Both the position numbers and the translations under genes were made by a program. Of a stretch of DNA of 64,000 bases, positions 1 through 10,695 are shown piece by piece; the first letter of the stretch is position 1; each line of letters begins with the position of its first letter. The notes under the pieces are model-generated. The model was not told the DNA's origin, did not search any database, and worked only from the letters and a program-made list of their open reading frames with translations. Source of the DNA: Rana temporaria (lineage: Eukaryota; Chordata; Amphibia; Anura; Ranidae). The stretch spans positions 20,593,162-20,657,161 of the forward strand of contig NC_053501.1 in the NCBI RefSeq assembly GCF_905171775.1, read 5' to 3'.

Positions 1-320
1 GCTCGCTGTCAGCTGATGCCTCACAGCCAGTTCAGGCTGGGGAAAGATTGCGACCATATGGTCGGGATCCACCCATATGCCTGGACCGACACCTGAGCCA
101 CGCGCCTCCCGTCCGCCCCTCCACAGCCTGACGCTTGAAGTGAGTGCGGGGGCTGGGCGGTGGGGAAGGGGACAGAGCAGACAGCGGTGATTGACAGTCA
201 CCAGCCCTCTGCTCAGGGAGCACTGAGAACTAAGTGATCAGCAGTGTTTGATCGCTGGGTTCTCAGTCTTAGAGCCAGCGGGGGACAGATACAGCATCAG
301 TCTGATTCTGCACCTAGGTA
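1..320. other. GC-rich repeat-like segment at window start
   Basis: This 320-bp GC-rich stretch has CpGs and G-runs, unlike the AT-rich DNA that follows. A donor-like AG|GTAAGT sits at 316-323, but no coding frame leads into it. I think it is an internal piece of one of the larger frog repeats rather than an exon, because its style matches the GC-rich interiors of the TTAA-type elements seen later. That link is inferred and not aligned. Confidence 0.3.
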
Positions 321-525
321 AGTACAATTCTTAAAAAAAATGCTATATGTTATAACATAATAATTTATTATTTATCTATTTACTATGAAATTACTGGTTG
401 GAAGCTATAACTTCAAACTTCAGTAATTTGTCCGTTAAGCCACCTGCTTGAATACAGATTTTGAAAATATAGTAAATTACCTTAAAAACAATATATAATA
501 ATTATTTGTATATTACTTATGGTAA

Positions 526-1018
526 TTAACCCCTTGCCACCCAGGTCAATTCTGACACTTCTCTCCTACATGTAAAAATCATATTTTTTTGTTAGAAAAT
601 TACTCAGAACCCCCAAATATTATATACATTGGTTTAGCAGACACCCTAGGGAATAAAATGGTGGTTGTTCCAAGTTTTTATGGCACACGGTATTTGCGCA
701 GCAATTTTTTTTAAAGGCAATTCTTTTTGGGAAAAAAAATGTTTCATGAATAATAAAAAAAAAAACACTAACGTTAGTTCGATTTTTTTGTATAATGTGA
801 AAGACGATGTTTCACCGAGTAAATAGATACCTAACATGTCACACTTTAAAATTGCGCACACTTGTGGAATGGCGCCAAATGTCAGTACTTATAAATCTCC
901 ATAGGTGGCGTTTTAATTTTTTTTTCAGGTTACATGTTTAGAGTTACAGAGGAGGTCTAGTGCTAGAATTATGTCTCTCGCTCTAATGATCGCAGCATAT
1001 GTAACCTGCGTGTATCTG
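526..1018 (+). mobile_element. TTAA-type repeat, left end and core (copy 1)
   Basis: It begins TTAACCCCTTGCCAC and continues through a core that recurs at 23.8-24.35 kb, 38.95-39.45 kb and, on the minus strand, at 51.4-52.78 kb. Landmarks are the phrases around ACCCTAGGGAATAAAATGG, ATTTGCGCAGC, CACCGAGTAAAT and CAGAGGAGGTCTAGTGC. The right end is lost, with homology fading near 1018. TTAA at the left end fits a piggyBac/Kolobok-type element. No transposase is present, so it is non-autonomous or a fragment. Confidence 0.7.
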
Positions 1019-1500
1019 CCTCTGATACTAGCCAGTGCCTCACCAGCCACTGACCTCACCGCACGTCCCTGCCCTTTACTAGTCATGGACTATAATGTTA
1101 GCCCACCCTATCTTTGGGAGTCCCTCACAAGCCCTCGGGCATCAGAGAGGTGCTACACACGTATGCAGATATAACTTTAACGAGTACCTTAAGATGCATT
1201 CTGAGTCATTATTCCAGCATCTGTTTGCCAATACAGCAGAAACACTGATGCATACATCCTAGCATCTTGGCATGGAGTTTATGAAAGGATCCTTGACGTG
1301 CCATACATCATCACAAGCCCATGATACACTCACCGCGGTGAGATACGTGGGCTCGCTCTCACTGTAGGCTCAGTTGGCACAGTCCGGGCATCCTGATCTA
1401 ATCTATTTGAAAAATTTTCCACTTAATACCCAGCCCACATGCCAAGGAGTACGTTGAATCGTGTCTTAGCAGAAAAAGGTTAAAAATGTGATTCATTAAA
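1019..1500. other. Unassigned sequence
   Basis: There is no open frame of note, tandem repeat or terminal inverted repeat. A single short frame (971-1174) is a chance reading over the end of the previous repeat. I see nothing identifiable here. Confidence 0.4.
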
Positions 1501-1504
1501 GTCT

Positions 1505-2310
1505 CAGAACAGCTACATAGCGCTTTTTCCCCCCCTCTCTTCCTGAAGATTACAGCAATATTCCTTCCTGAGGTCAACAGATATTAGGCAGGTTCAGCAA
1601 ATACCGTTGTCCTTTAATAATGCCCCGAGAAAATGATCAAACGCTCATTAACATTAGGGTAATTCGTTTGAAATTTGGCATGTCATCCCGATAACGAACT
1701 GCCGTAACCATTAAAAAGAATGTAAGTTTTACTCTTCTGCCGCTCCGAAGGCCCCGTTCTTGTACTCTTGAAAGCTTCTAATGCCTGCCATCTGGCAAGC
1801 AGAGTGCAACCTTTGAAAAAGTTAAGTGACTGTGAATTTTAATGTATGAGATAAATATCAGCAGTTGGAGACATTTCAATTGAATTTTTCTGAACTCCGA
1901 GCCTCATGTCTCTTAATTCAGCAATATGCGCTGCAAACTGGAGGAAAAGAAAAAAAAAAAATATTTGCGATGTTGAAAAAGTGATAAGGTGGTTGCAGAA
2001 TCCATCGTCAAAGGGTAACTATCGGCGCTGTCCGGAGAATGCCATTTCAAGGAAGGTTAAATAAACGAAATATCTCTAAGGACACGGTGAGGCAATATTG
2101 CGTGGCTTTTAACTTTATCTTTGGCAGGCACATTCCTAAACGATTGATGGCTGTCATAGGTGAATTATTAATAATAATAGGCCAATTTAGGCACATTATT
2201 CATAATACAGCGGAGAGCCGCCGCTGCTTCTGTGAATTGAGAGGCAGACCACAATTCTGATAAGGCAACAGGCTGGGGCCACAGGGTGGCAAGCTTTGGA
2301 GGGGCAGGAA
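1505..2310. other. Unique, AT-balanced sequence resembling conserved noncoding DNA
   Basis: This block is free of the window's repeat families. It has many TAAT/ATTA homeodomain-like cores, octamer-like words and clean tracts without microsatellite decay, for example around 1620-1700 and 2090-2260 where ATTAATAATAATAG and TTATTCATAATA occur. Such composition is typical of conserved noncoding elements near developmental genes. Conservation cannot be seen from one sequence, so this is a candidate only. Confidence 0.35.
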
Positions 2311-2491
2311 ACAGAAGCTTTTTTCAAGAATTTTCTCATGTCTTTCTTAAAATGGTAACAACAATATAATATATTGCAGCTTACCATGTCTTAAATATAG
2401 TGGTTGCATTTTTACCTGGAGCTTTGGCCAGTAACACACTTCCTGTCTTAAGGTGTCCTCACTCCACTGGAGAAGCACCGGAGACAACTTT

Positions 2492-3215
2492 GGGCTAGAT
2501 TCAGATAGGTTAGCGGATCTTTAGATCCGCGTAACCTATCTTATTTACTTTACGCCGCTGCAATTTTTTGAGGCAAGTGCTGTATTTAGAAAGCACTTAC
2601 CTTAAAACTTGCGGCGGCGTATCGCAAATCCCCCGGCGGAATTCAAATTATGTGGCTAGGGGGAGTGTAGTATTTAAATCAGGCGCGTCCCCACGCCGAT
2701 TTAACTGCGCATGCCCCGTCCGCGAATTTTCCCGGCGTGCATTGCTCCCAATGACGTCGCTAGGACGTCATTGGTTTCGGCGTGAGCGTAAATTACGTCC
2801 ATCCGTATCCGCGAACGACTTACGCAAACAACGTAAAAAATTCAAAACTCGGCGCGGGAACGACGGCCATACTTAACATAGGATACGCCTCACATAGCAG
2901 GGGTAACTATACGCCGGAAAAAGCCGAACGCAAGCGACGTAAAAAAAAAGCCACGGGCGGGCGTTCGTTTCTTAATCGGCGTAAATGCTCATTAGCATAT
3001 TCGACGCGTAAAAGACACGGAAGCGCCACCTAGCGGCCGGCCTGGAATTGCAGCCTAAGATCCCACGGTGTAAGTCACTTACACCTGTCGGATCTTAGGC
3101 ATATCTATGCGTAACTGATTCTATGAATCAGTCGCATAGATACGACCGGCCGGCCTTAGAGATACGACGGCGTATCAGGAGATACGCCGTCGTATCTCCT
3201 ATCTGAATCTGGGCC
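2492..3215. mobile_element. CpG-rich foldback MITE, GGGCCAGATTC family (copy A)
   Basis: The left end GGGCTAGATTCAGATAGG matches the reverse complement of the right end, GGCCCAGATTCAGATAGG. The 724-bp interior shows the family hallmarks in order: paired GCACTT/AAGTGC blocks, GCGGCGTA, a near-palindrome of GACGTC around 2750-2772, GCGTAAATTACGTC, CGGGAACGACGGCCATACTTAACAT, and CACCTAGCGGCCGGC before the right-hand hairpins. It has no coding capacity. No clean target duplication is visible. The two short frames inside are artefacts. Confidence 0.85.
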
Positions 3216-3850
3216 AGTGTCTTTAAGAAAGACATAAGGGCAAAATAATAAAATAATAATGGGAAATTATTATTTCACTTCTGCTAGGTTGGCTTATTGA
3301 TTTGTGGCTTTGTAGTTAAAATGATATATGCTACAAATAGAATTATCTAATTATCTCTGCTATAGAAAAACTTGAAATGTGGGCATGATTAAGAGACGTT
3401 AGTTTAGGCGGCATGTGCTCTTTAAAAGGAATGCCAGGGAAGCTTCTGTAGAGTTGTTCTGGGTACAGTATATTCAACCTTAAGCAGGCTTCAGGGCAAA
3501 AGAAAATGCTGGTGGGATTATATTGTAGGGTTCTTGTCATGAAATACAACTTTGGAAAAATAAGCGTACCTGAAAAATAAAAGAAGGAACATTTACTTTT
3601 CCTGCTGCCCACACTGCCAGTTTGTTCAGAGGAAATCTTCCTAAAAGGTTTGTGGGAAACTGACACTTCTCGGAGATTCCTCCTCCTAATGATAACCACC
3701 ACATCATTATACTATAGTGATTCTATTTCTTCCTCATGGGTTCTAAAATGCCCCCATTACTAAGTATGTCCGCTCTACCTGTAAAGAGAGTCATCAGCAC
3801 ACCTACATTCTCATCTAGAACAACTTTACTAATCACACGTATACAGCCAC
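3216..3850. other. Unassigned AT-rich sequence
   Basis: No repeat family from this window matches and no terminal repeats are seen. A 119-codon minus-strand frame at 3343-3702 has no recognisable domain or codon signal, and I do not call it a gene. Confidence 0.35.
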
Positions 3851-3851
<1 letters not shown>

Positions 3852-3889
<38 letters not shown>

Positions 3890-3918
3890 GTCTGTCTGTC
3901 TACCTATCTATCATTATG

Positions 3919-3976
<58 letters not shown>

Positions 3977-4062
3977 ATTCTGTCAGTTGGTCCGTCTATC
4001 TACCTATCTATCTATCTATCTATCTATCTATCATTATGTCTATCTATCTATCTATCTGTCTG

Positions 4063-4100
<38 letters not shown>

Positions 4101-4106
4101 ATTATG

Positions 4107-4143
<37 letters not shown>
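3852..4143 (+). repeat. (TATC)n microsatellite, left block
   Basis: An array of TATC units has interruptions (TGTC, TACC, ATTATG). It is cut at 4148 by a solo LTR and resumes at 4882, so the two blocks were one array before the insertion. Open frames across it (poly-YLSI) are translation artefacts. Confidence 0.95.
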
Positions 4144-4148
<5 letters not shown>

Positions 4149-4149
<1 letters not shown>

Positions 4150-4881
4150 GTAACGGAATGACCCGGGACAAACAGAGACTTTGGAAGGATGAGGGGTACT
4201 CCTGTGCCAGCGTCATTAATAACTCTTATGTCTACGGTCACCTAATGTCCGATAGGGCCATAGGGTGACTGAGAAATGATATCCTAAATTACAGGACAGG
4301 GGACATTACTGATAGCTCATATTGCAATTGGAGATATTGCAAAGTGTTGGTTTATTCTATGACTCATCTCTCTGTGTAGACTGTTGACATGTTAAATAAG
4401 GCTGGCTCTTGAAAGGCCTTTCATTGTGTGATAACACTGTTTAAAGCCTATTGATGCTCAGAGGTGTGAATACCTTTCATGCGGAGACAGAACGTCTGTC
4501 TAAAGATGTGGATTGAGAGGGATTTATTGTGTGATGGTGTTTTTCTGTTAATGAAGGAATGTGACTTCTCAGGTGCAGTTATAATTATAGCCCGGCGCCG
4601 AGATGTCTGGAATGTTTAGCAATTAGCCATCTGAAGGTGTATTGAAGCCCCCCAGGGTGTGATGTGTGGGTGGAGAGTTTGATGGTTCCTTTCATGCTTG
4701 AACTGTATATAAACTTGAGAGCTAGCCATTAAAGTTGTCTTCTTGCATTTGAAACCAGAACAGAGCTGTGTGTCTCGTGTCTGGGGGGAATTCTTATGGG
4801 TCGTGTTCGTTTGCCTGATTGTGGAGTGTCGATAAGCTGTCGTGGGTTGATGGAAGGTCGTAAACGGTGGTGACTGTTACA
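4149..4881 (+). mobile_element. Solo LTR, family 1 (copy 1)
   Basis: The segment starts TGTAACGGAATGACCC and ends GGTGACTGTTACA, giving the TG...CA and TGTAAC/GTTACA termini of an LTR. CTATC lies directly on both sides (4144-4148 and 4882-4886). This could be the 5-bp target duplication, although the surrounding TATC array makes it ambiguous. A TATA box (TATATAAA, 4706-4713) and a poly(A) signal (ATTAAA, 4728-4733) fix the plus orientation. A homologous LTR lies at 44022-44760 with the same TATA and ATTAAA arrangement. No internal retroelement sequence remains, consistent with LTR-LTR recombination. It could be Gypsy-like or retrovirus-like. Confidence 0.88.
4706..4713 (+). promoter_or_regulatory. 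TATA box in solo LTR copy 1
   Basis: TATATAAA sits 22 bp upstream of the ATTAAA signal. The corresponding TATATAAG occurs in the second copy at 44583-44590, so the element promoter is conserved within the family. Current activity is unknown. Confidence 0.6.
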
Positions 4882-4929
<48 letters not shown>

Positions 4930-5050
4930 GAATCTATCTCCTCTTTAATAAATACACATATAACCTTTATATCCTCTAAATGTATTTACGTTGTAGTTCC
5001 CACCCAGACATATCTATTGATCTTTCTATCTATTTATCTATCTATCTCTA
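4882..5050 (+). repeat. (TATC)n microsatellite, right block
   Basis: TATC units run from the LTR edge to about 4928. A short degenerate run follows at 5020-5050 after about 90 bp of other sequence. The same array lies on the far side of the LTR. Confidence 0.9.
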
Positions 5051-5104
5051 TCCATACATCTAATTATCTCCTCTATATGTACACAATGGATTTAGTTCTG
5101 TGAC

Positions 5105-5590
5105 AATTGTAGTCCAATTGTTGGAGATGAGTGCTGTGTTTAAACAATTTTCGAGTCCCATCATTGACGACGAGACACTAGAATTAATTCACTGACCAGG
5201 ACTCTTTACTCTCCATTGTCTGCCTCACTTATATTTAAAAGTCCCTTATCATCACTTGGGTAAATACAAAAATATGGTGTCTATTTTATTATACGAGCGC
5301 AGTAATAATTGCAATTTCAATTATGTCTGATTCAAAGCTTGAAAGAGGATATAATGGCTTTCACTATTAAAAGCTGAATTACTGTCATTATTCTCAAGGT
5401 GCACTTCATCACTTAGCTTTTTCACTCCCTCATGAGTGCTCATAAATACAACTATTTTTTGTACTATTAAAGAGGCCATTAGAATTAACGTTATTTTAAA
5501 CTTTCACAGTGACGTTGAGGTGCACTAAGAGGATAAAAATAAGAGCCTTTGTTTAACCAATAAATCACAGAACTGGTGTCCTTTTCTACT
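5105..5590. other. Unique AT-rich sequence, possible conserved noncoding element
   Basis: No repeat match. The block is rich in ATTA/TAAT cores, for example around 5290-5320 and 5360-5400. It has no frame or terminal repeats. It is a candidate regulatory sequence on composition alone. Confidence 0.3.
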
Positions 5591-5609
5591 TAGGGTTAGG
5601 TTATAGTCC

Positions 5610-5762
5610 TTAAAGGGGAACTCTGGTCTAAAAAGAAAAAAGCTCTTTACATTCAGTTGTTATTTCCTGCCTTTTAATTGTATCATTTTTATTTTTTTGT
5701 ATAACAAGTTCTTTGCTTGAGATTGTAGGACCTTCTTTAACAAAATTACCAGATAGATATAC
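5610..5762 (+). mobile_element. T2/Kolobok-like MITE left end
   Basis: TTAAAGGGGAACTCTGGTCT at 5610 matches the TTAAAGGRRR terminal motif of the T2 MITE superfamily described in Xenopus. Only the left end is evident, because the next 450 bp belong to another inverted-terminal element. It is probably truncated or interrupted. Confidence 0.5.
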
Positions 5763-6206
5763 AGTGGTTGTAAACCCTTACATATTCCCAGTGAAGTGAC
5801 TGGCCTCAGAGATCCTCCTACATAAGTTGTACCTTTTTATCTGCAGCCCTCTTGTCTACAACCATTCAAAGTGCACATTTTACAGAGCACTTCTGAGTTT
5901 TAGGAGGCGGGGTGGGGATATGATGTCACACACTACACAGCACAAAGAACAAAGCTGAGTGAAGGGAATGGGTACACCCCCTCTGCACAGCCTCATAGTA
6001 AAACATGCACAGCTGAACCCGTCAATCACCTGCTGTGTGCTGAGAGGGGAGCGGTTTCCATATAAATGAACAGAAGTGATTCATGCATGTAGCAGAGGGA
6101 GGAGAGAAAAGCTAGAAATCGCACTAGGTGCCTTAGCTTGTGGCAAGTACACACTATAGAAGGATATTCTTTGTACATTTTTAATCTCAGAGGTTTATAA
6201 CCACCT
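5763..6206. mobile_element. MITE with GTGGTTGTAAACCC-type termini
   Basis: The left end AGTGGTTGTAAACCC is the inverted complement of the right end GGTTTATAACCACCT with a few substitutions. The 444-bp interior has no coding frame. The termini resemble T2-like elements, but flanking TTAA is not preserved. Confidence 0.6.
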
Positions 6207-6397
6207 CAAAGTGTGTCAGTGTACTGTAATTACAAAATATACAGTATGTTGTTAAATAGTTTGTATTATGTTGGTCCTTTACCTCTTCATTCCATGCTTG
6301 CAATCTAAAACCCTGCCCCCGGCACTTCCTGTATAGGGGTGAAAACACTTTATACCGTTCATGTGGCGGCAGGGTTGTCACCATAGGGTTAGGTTAT

Positions 6398-7056
6398 TGT
6401 TAGGGATTGGTTTACAAAAATACTGAGGGCAGGCTATGCACATTCAAATCGTTACATATTCTTAACAAGCAGTTAATCAGATTTAAAACAAGTTCTTGCT
6501 GACCTCTGTAGCTGTAGTTACTGTGGTGTAATTCATTCTCAAAATTCACAGCAGCTTGTTCAAAGTAGGTCTCAGCACTCTCTGAGTTACTGTAATAAAA
6601 CAAAACTTAATTTCTGCTGTAAAGTTTGAGCATAGATTACTGCTCAAATTACGCATGGAAACAATTATTTAATAGTTGATCTCTGGGTAACCCCCCCAAA
6701 CTAGACTTTACTCACCCAACCCCCATCTCCATGACTAGTGCAATTAAATGAAAACAATATGAATAAACTAAATGCTAAACTTTTTTTTCCTGAATACTTG
6801 GTCACACGATGAGCCAGGACCTGGGTCTTCTTTCTTTTAGTCTGTAGTTTGGGAGGATCTTTCCCACAACATTTCCTATTGGCTGTAAGAAGAGTGCAGT
6901 AGCGGAGTCCTCACACCGTCCTAATGATTTCAAGTGGTGACATCATTATTTCACAGAATGAGGTGTAGCAACAAGACTTGTTAGTGAGCCTGAACTGCAG
7001 TGATGGATCACCTTTCTCCACTACCTGAGAAGGTGCCACCATAGGTGACACGATTT
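6398..7056. other. Unassigned AT-rich sequence
   Basis: No terminal repeats, tandem arrays or convincing frames were found. The frame at 6412-6603 (minus) is short and featureless. Confidence 0.3.
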
Positions 7057-7057
7057 T

Positions 7058-7162
7058 AGACGGCCCCTTTCACAGTGGGGCGGGGGCGCTGTCGGCGGTA
7101 AAGCGCCACTATTTTTAGCGCAATAGCACCTGCAAAACGACTAAGTGTAAAAGGGGTCTTAG
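7058..7162. mobile_element. Short GC-rich MITE fragment
   Basis: It starts near GGCCCCTTTCACAGTG and ends near AGTGTAAAAGGGGTCT. These pair as imperfect inverted termini around a GC-rich centre with GGCGGTAAAGCGCC. At about 105 bp it looks like an internally deleted derivative. Confidence 0.5.
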
Positions 7163-7803
7163 AAATATATATTTTTATAATTGTGTGGTGGGAGCAAGGC
7201 GGGGGGTTAGGGATGGAGGGGTTAAGCTCACCCAATTGGGTGCACACATGATATTTATAGGCAGAATTAATACCCAGCATAGTATCCCAATGCTTTCCAG
7301 CACCTGGGGAGATGTACCTATTGCGTAAATCCTGCCATACAAAAAATTGCCTGTTTTTTTTTTTTTTTAGCATTGATGATTTTTAAAAATTTGCATTTTC
7401 CCAGGCATGGTCTTTCAATGTATTTTCCAAATATGAACGTTTAAGTTCGGAAGTTTGTCAGGCCCGCATATGCGAATTAACACCAATGTACAAAAGCAAT
7501 GGTGTTTACAAGAGTGCAGCCACCTACATCTGTTCACTTGTATGGCAGGCTGTATGCGGCTCATGCGGACCCTGGGGTCATAGAAGAAAACTGGACTTGG
7601 CATATAACATACCTATAAAAGTCCCCTGTGTATGAACCCAAATAAATAAGAATGTAAAGATGTGTGAAAGGTATAGTTTGTTACATCATGACAACAAGCA
7701 AGAGAGACTTAAAGAGGGTTATCTTGCTCCAAACTGTTCTTCATGCGATCGGTGTATGGGTAAGAGATCTGAACATCTTCTGGAAGTTCCAAACTTTGGA
7801 TAC
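7163..7803. other. Unassigned sequence
   Basis: There is no tandem repeat or inverted-terminal structure, and the several 60-100-codon frames are featureless. Nothing is called. Confidence 0.3.
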
Positions 7804-7806
7804 ATA

Positions 7807-8530
7807 GGGCCAGATTCTTGTAGAATCCGCGGCGGCGTAGCGTAAGCCATTTACACTACGCCGCCGCAAATTACTGGAGCAAGTGCCATATTCTCCAAGC
7901 ACTTGCTCCGTAATTTGGGTCGGGGTAGTGTAAATGGCCCGGCGTAAGGCCGCGTAATTCAAAGGGGGCGGCTTGTATTTAAATTAAGCGCGCCCCCGCG
8001 CCGATCGAACTGCGCATGCGCCGGGCGTTAAAATAGCCCAGTGCGCATGCTCCAGCTCACGACGGAAAACGTCAATGACGCTGACGTGAGCGTCATTGAC
8101 GTAAAGTCCTATTCGCGAACGACTTAGGAAAACAACGTAAACGACGGAAAAAGACGACGCTGACCCGACGCCATACTTAACATGGCATAGGACGGACCTT
8201 TGTAAACTTACCCCTCATATAGCAGGGGTAAGTTTACGCTTACGGAAACGTTGTAAATTCACTGCGTCGACCGCGCGTACGTTCGGGAATCTCGCGTAAA
8301 TAGCTAATTTGCATAGACGACGGGGAAAACGACGTCGGCGACACCTAGCGGCGTGAAAAAAAATTACATCTAAGATCTGACAGCGTAAGAGCCTTACGCC
8401 TGTCAGATCTAATGGATATCTATGTGTAACTGATTCTAAGAATCAGTCGCATAGATACGCCGGGCCAGATTATGACTTACGACGGCGCAAATGGCGTTGC
8501 GCCGTCGTAAGGTCTTTGAGAATCTGGCCC
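7807..8530. mobile_element. CpG-rich foldback MITE, GGGCCAGATTC family (copy B)
   Basis: GGGCCAGATTCTTGTAG at the left pairs with GAGAATCTGGCCC at the right, and the element is flanked by ATA on both sides (7804-7806 and 8531-8533). It has the same block order as the other copies: GCACTTGCTCC pair, GCGCCCCCGCGCCGATCGAAC, TGCGCATGCGCC at 8011-8022, paired CGTCAATGACG blocks at 8069-8103, and a final set of hairpins. The 3-bp duplication suggests PIF/Harbinger-type mobilisation. Confidence 0.9.
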
Positions 8531-8548
8531 ATAAAGTTGAATTTCTCA

Positions 8549-9143
8549 ACTAGGATGCCGCGTCATCCTTGGGTGCTATTTGGGTTCTCCCTAGGAGCAC
8601 GAAACCCAGTTTGCCCTGGATCAAAGATGAGTGAGAGGACTCTTTGATCCAGGGGGAACTCTGTAATTAGGGTACTCTAATGTGATGGTGGGCTCTCATG
8701 TATAGGGGGGCCCTGATGAGATAGGGGGTTCTTCTACTCTGTAATGGGAGGACCTTTGGGGTGATAGGTGTTACTCTGTTGGGTAGGAAGACCTCTGACA
8801 TATAGAGCGACCTCTGACATGATGGAGGTACTCTGATGTGAAGTGGGACCTCTGATGTGATGGGGGGGGGGGGGGTTCTTCTTACTCTGTAATGGGAGGA
8901 CCCTTGGGGTGATAGGGTAGGAAGACCTCTGACGTGATGGAGGTACTCTGATGTGAAGTGGGACCTCTGATGTGATGGGGGGGGTTCTTCTTACTCTGTA
9001 ATGGGAGGACCCTTGGGGTGATAGGGTAGAAAGACTTCTGACATGATGGAGGTACTCTGATGTGAAGTGGGACCTCTGATGTGATTGAAGAACCTCTGAT
9101 GAAGTTAATTTCATTAAGGTGGTTGTGTGCGCCATCCTAGGCT
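8549..9143. repeat. Segment with CTAGGATG-type ends enclosing a G-rich minisatellite
   Basis: CTAGGATGCCGCGTCATCC near 8549 and GTGCGCCATCCTAG near 9143 look like imperfect inverted ends. Between about 8700 and 9110, units of roughly 110-150 bp repeat, each with TTACTCTGTAATGGGAGGAC, GGGTGATAGG, GACCTCTGACATGATGG and GATGTGAAGTGGGACC. Two complete copies are 109 bp apart (8876 and 8985). Poly-G runs vary between copies. The 144-codon minus-strand frame is a shadow of the repeat. Confidence 0.6.
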
Positions 9144-9367
9144 CAGGTTTCCCATTTATAAGTAACATTTAAGCTTTTATAATTCTAGACTGGGATGCAT
9201 TTGGATTTTGCACATTTTTAAAGGGTGGCCTTACTGAAAAATAATTGCAAAATGCTGACTTAGGGATAAAGAAATGGCGTTGACTGGTATTAATACATGG
9301 TAGTAGCACATATATACATTCAATAAAACTGGATTATATTTTTATTGCAGAAGACATAAGTCTAGGG

Positions 9368-9503
9368 CAGTGATGGTGAACCTTGGCCCCCCAGATGTTT
9401 TAGAACTACATTTCCCATGATGCTCATGCACTCTGCAGTGTAATTGAGCATCATGGGAAATGTAGTTCCAAAACATCTGGGGTGCCAAGGTTCGCCATCA
9501 TTG
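9368..9503. mobile_element. Palindromic hAT-like MITE
   Basis: CAGTGATGGTGAACCTTGG... pairs with ...CCAAGGTTCGCCATCATTG. The 136-bp unit is almost entirely self-complementary, with TTTCCCATGATGCTCATG in the left arm and its complement in the right. CAG...TG termini fit hAT. The flanks share only GTCT, so no clean 8-bp duplication remains. Confidence 0.75.
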
Positions 9504-9521
9504 GTCTTCAACAACACTATA

Positions 9522-9696
9522 GGGGAGATTTGCTAAAACTAGTGCATACAGTTTCTGGTGCAGCTGTGCATAATATCTAATTTGCGTCCAGGTTTTATTG
9601 TCAGATTTTCATTGAACAAACTGAAGGTAGAAGATGATTGGTTGCGATGCACAACTGCACCAGATTCTGTGTGCACCAGTTTTAGTAAATCCCCCC
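9522..9696. mobile_element. Palindromic MITE with GGGGAGATTTGCTAAAACT termini
   Basis: The left end GGGGAGATTTGCTAAAACT pairs with the right end AGTTTTAGTAAATCCCCC, and GGTGCAGCTGTGCA pairs with TGCACAACTGCACC inside. About 175 bp, noncoding. Its terminal style resembles the GGGGTTATTTACTAAAGG family at 11455, 16714 and 35325. Confidence 0.7.
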
Positions 9697-10610
9697 TGTG
9701 ATACTACCACCTCCATACTCATAGGATGTCCATAAGCTGCTGTGAAATTTAGTTCCGCAACATCTGGTGAGTTACAACTTTCTAAATTCTCTGTTCTACG
9801 ATCCAAAATGAGTTATTTAATGAACCATTTACCGCTTACTTGAAAGCTATTTTTACACGCTCTATTCAGCGTACATACATATATTTTTCAAATTAATAAT
9901 TAATAGAATCGACTTTTAAATAAAAGCAATAAAAGTAATTAGGGTTTGCTTGCAGTAATTAAAAAAAAAAACAAGAGGGGATATAGAATTAACAGAGCGC
10001 AATCATATTAGCAGTGTTAAATAGTGCAACAAGCTATATGTTTAAGAATGTTTTTAATATTTAAAGGGTTTTATTACACAATAAATGGTTTTATCTATTT
10101 TTTCTTAATGCTATTGTACTTGCTTGATTGTAATTTGTACTCATTAAAATCACATTATGCTGGAAATGACTTACATATATGTCTGATAGGCCATCTCGCT
10201 GAGTTGAAAAAGTTATTCCCACGCCTGAAAGATAACTATTCAAAAAATAGGGCTCGCTTTTTAATGTCTGCTTTGAGTGTTATGCGATAAATGTAGCGGA
10301 ATCTGTTATTTCATACCCTGGTATATTTTAAAACTATGATGTTATAGTTATAAATGTGACTGCTTGTGTTTGGAGAGCATTTATGTCCATTTCATAAAAT
10401 ATTTATGGAGAGCATTGATCTCATTCTAGGGAGGTCCATAGGTATTAGAGAATAGGTAACGGCAGGTATGATCCAACCACTAGAGAAGAATTTCCCAAAA
10501 ATATTGGCAAAAGCTGGAAGATTTTGGTGGCACCATCATCCTCTCCCCTGAGAAAGGAAAAAAAAACGATCATTTTTGTCAAGGACTTAAAGAAAAGCAT
10601 CACGACTGTA
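9697..10610. other. Unassigned AT-rich sequence with TAAT-rich core
   Basis: No family match. The stretch 9880-9990 carries AATTAATAATTAATAG and other homeodomain-like words. The 88-codon frame at 10024-10290 shows no domain or homology that I recognise. I see no gene. Confidence 0.3.
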
Positions 10611-10695
10611 TTTAACTGGTTCCTGACCGTCTCAAGCAGATATACTGCAGCAGAATGGCTCTACTTTTGCGCAAACCAGTCAATATACGCTTCTT

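Noticed and set aside
316..323. Splice donor of a host exon
   Set aside because: AG|GTAAGT occurs, but no coding frame leads into it and the context looks repeat-derived.
2568..3033. Small arginine/lysine-rich proteins
   Set aside because: The frames lie inside the foldback MITE, recur in other copies with frameshifts, and follow from CGTAAA/GAACGC-rich sequence.
5591..5604. Interstitial telomere repeat
   Set aside because: Only two imperfect TTAGGG-like units are present.
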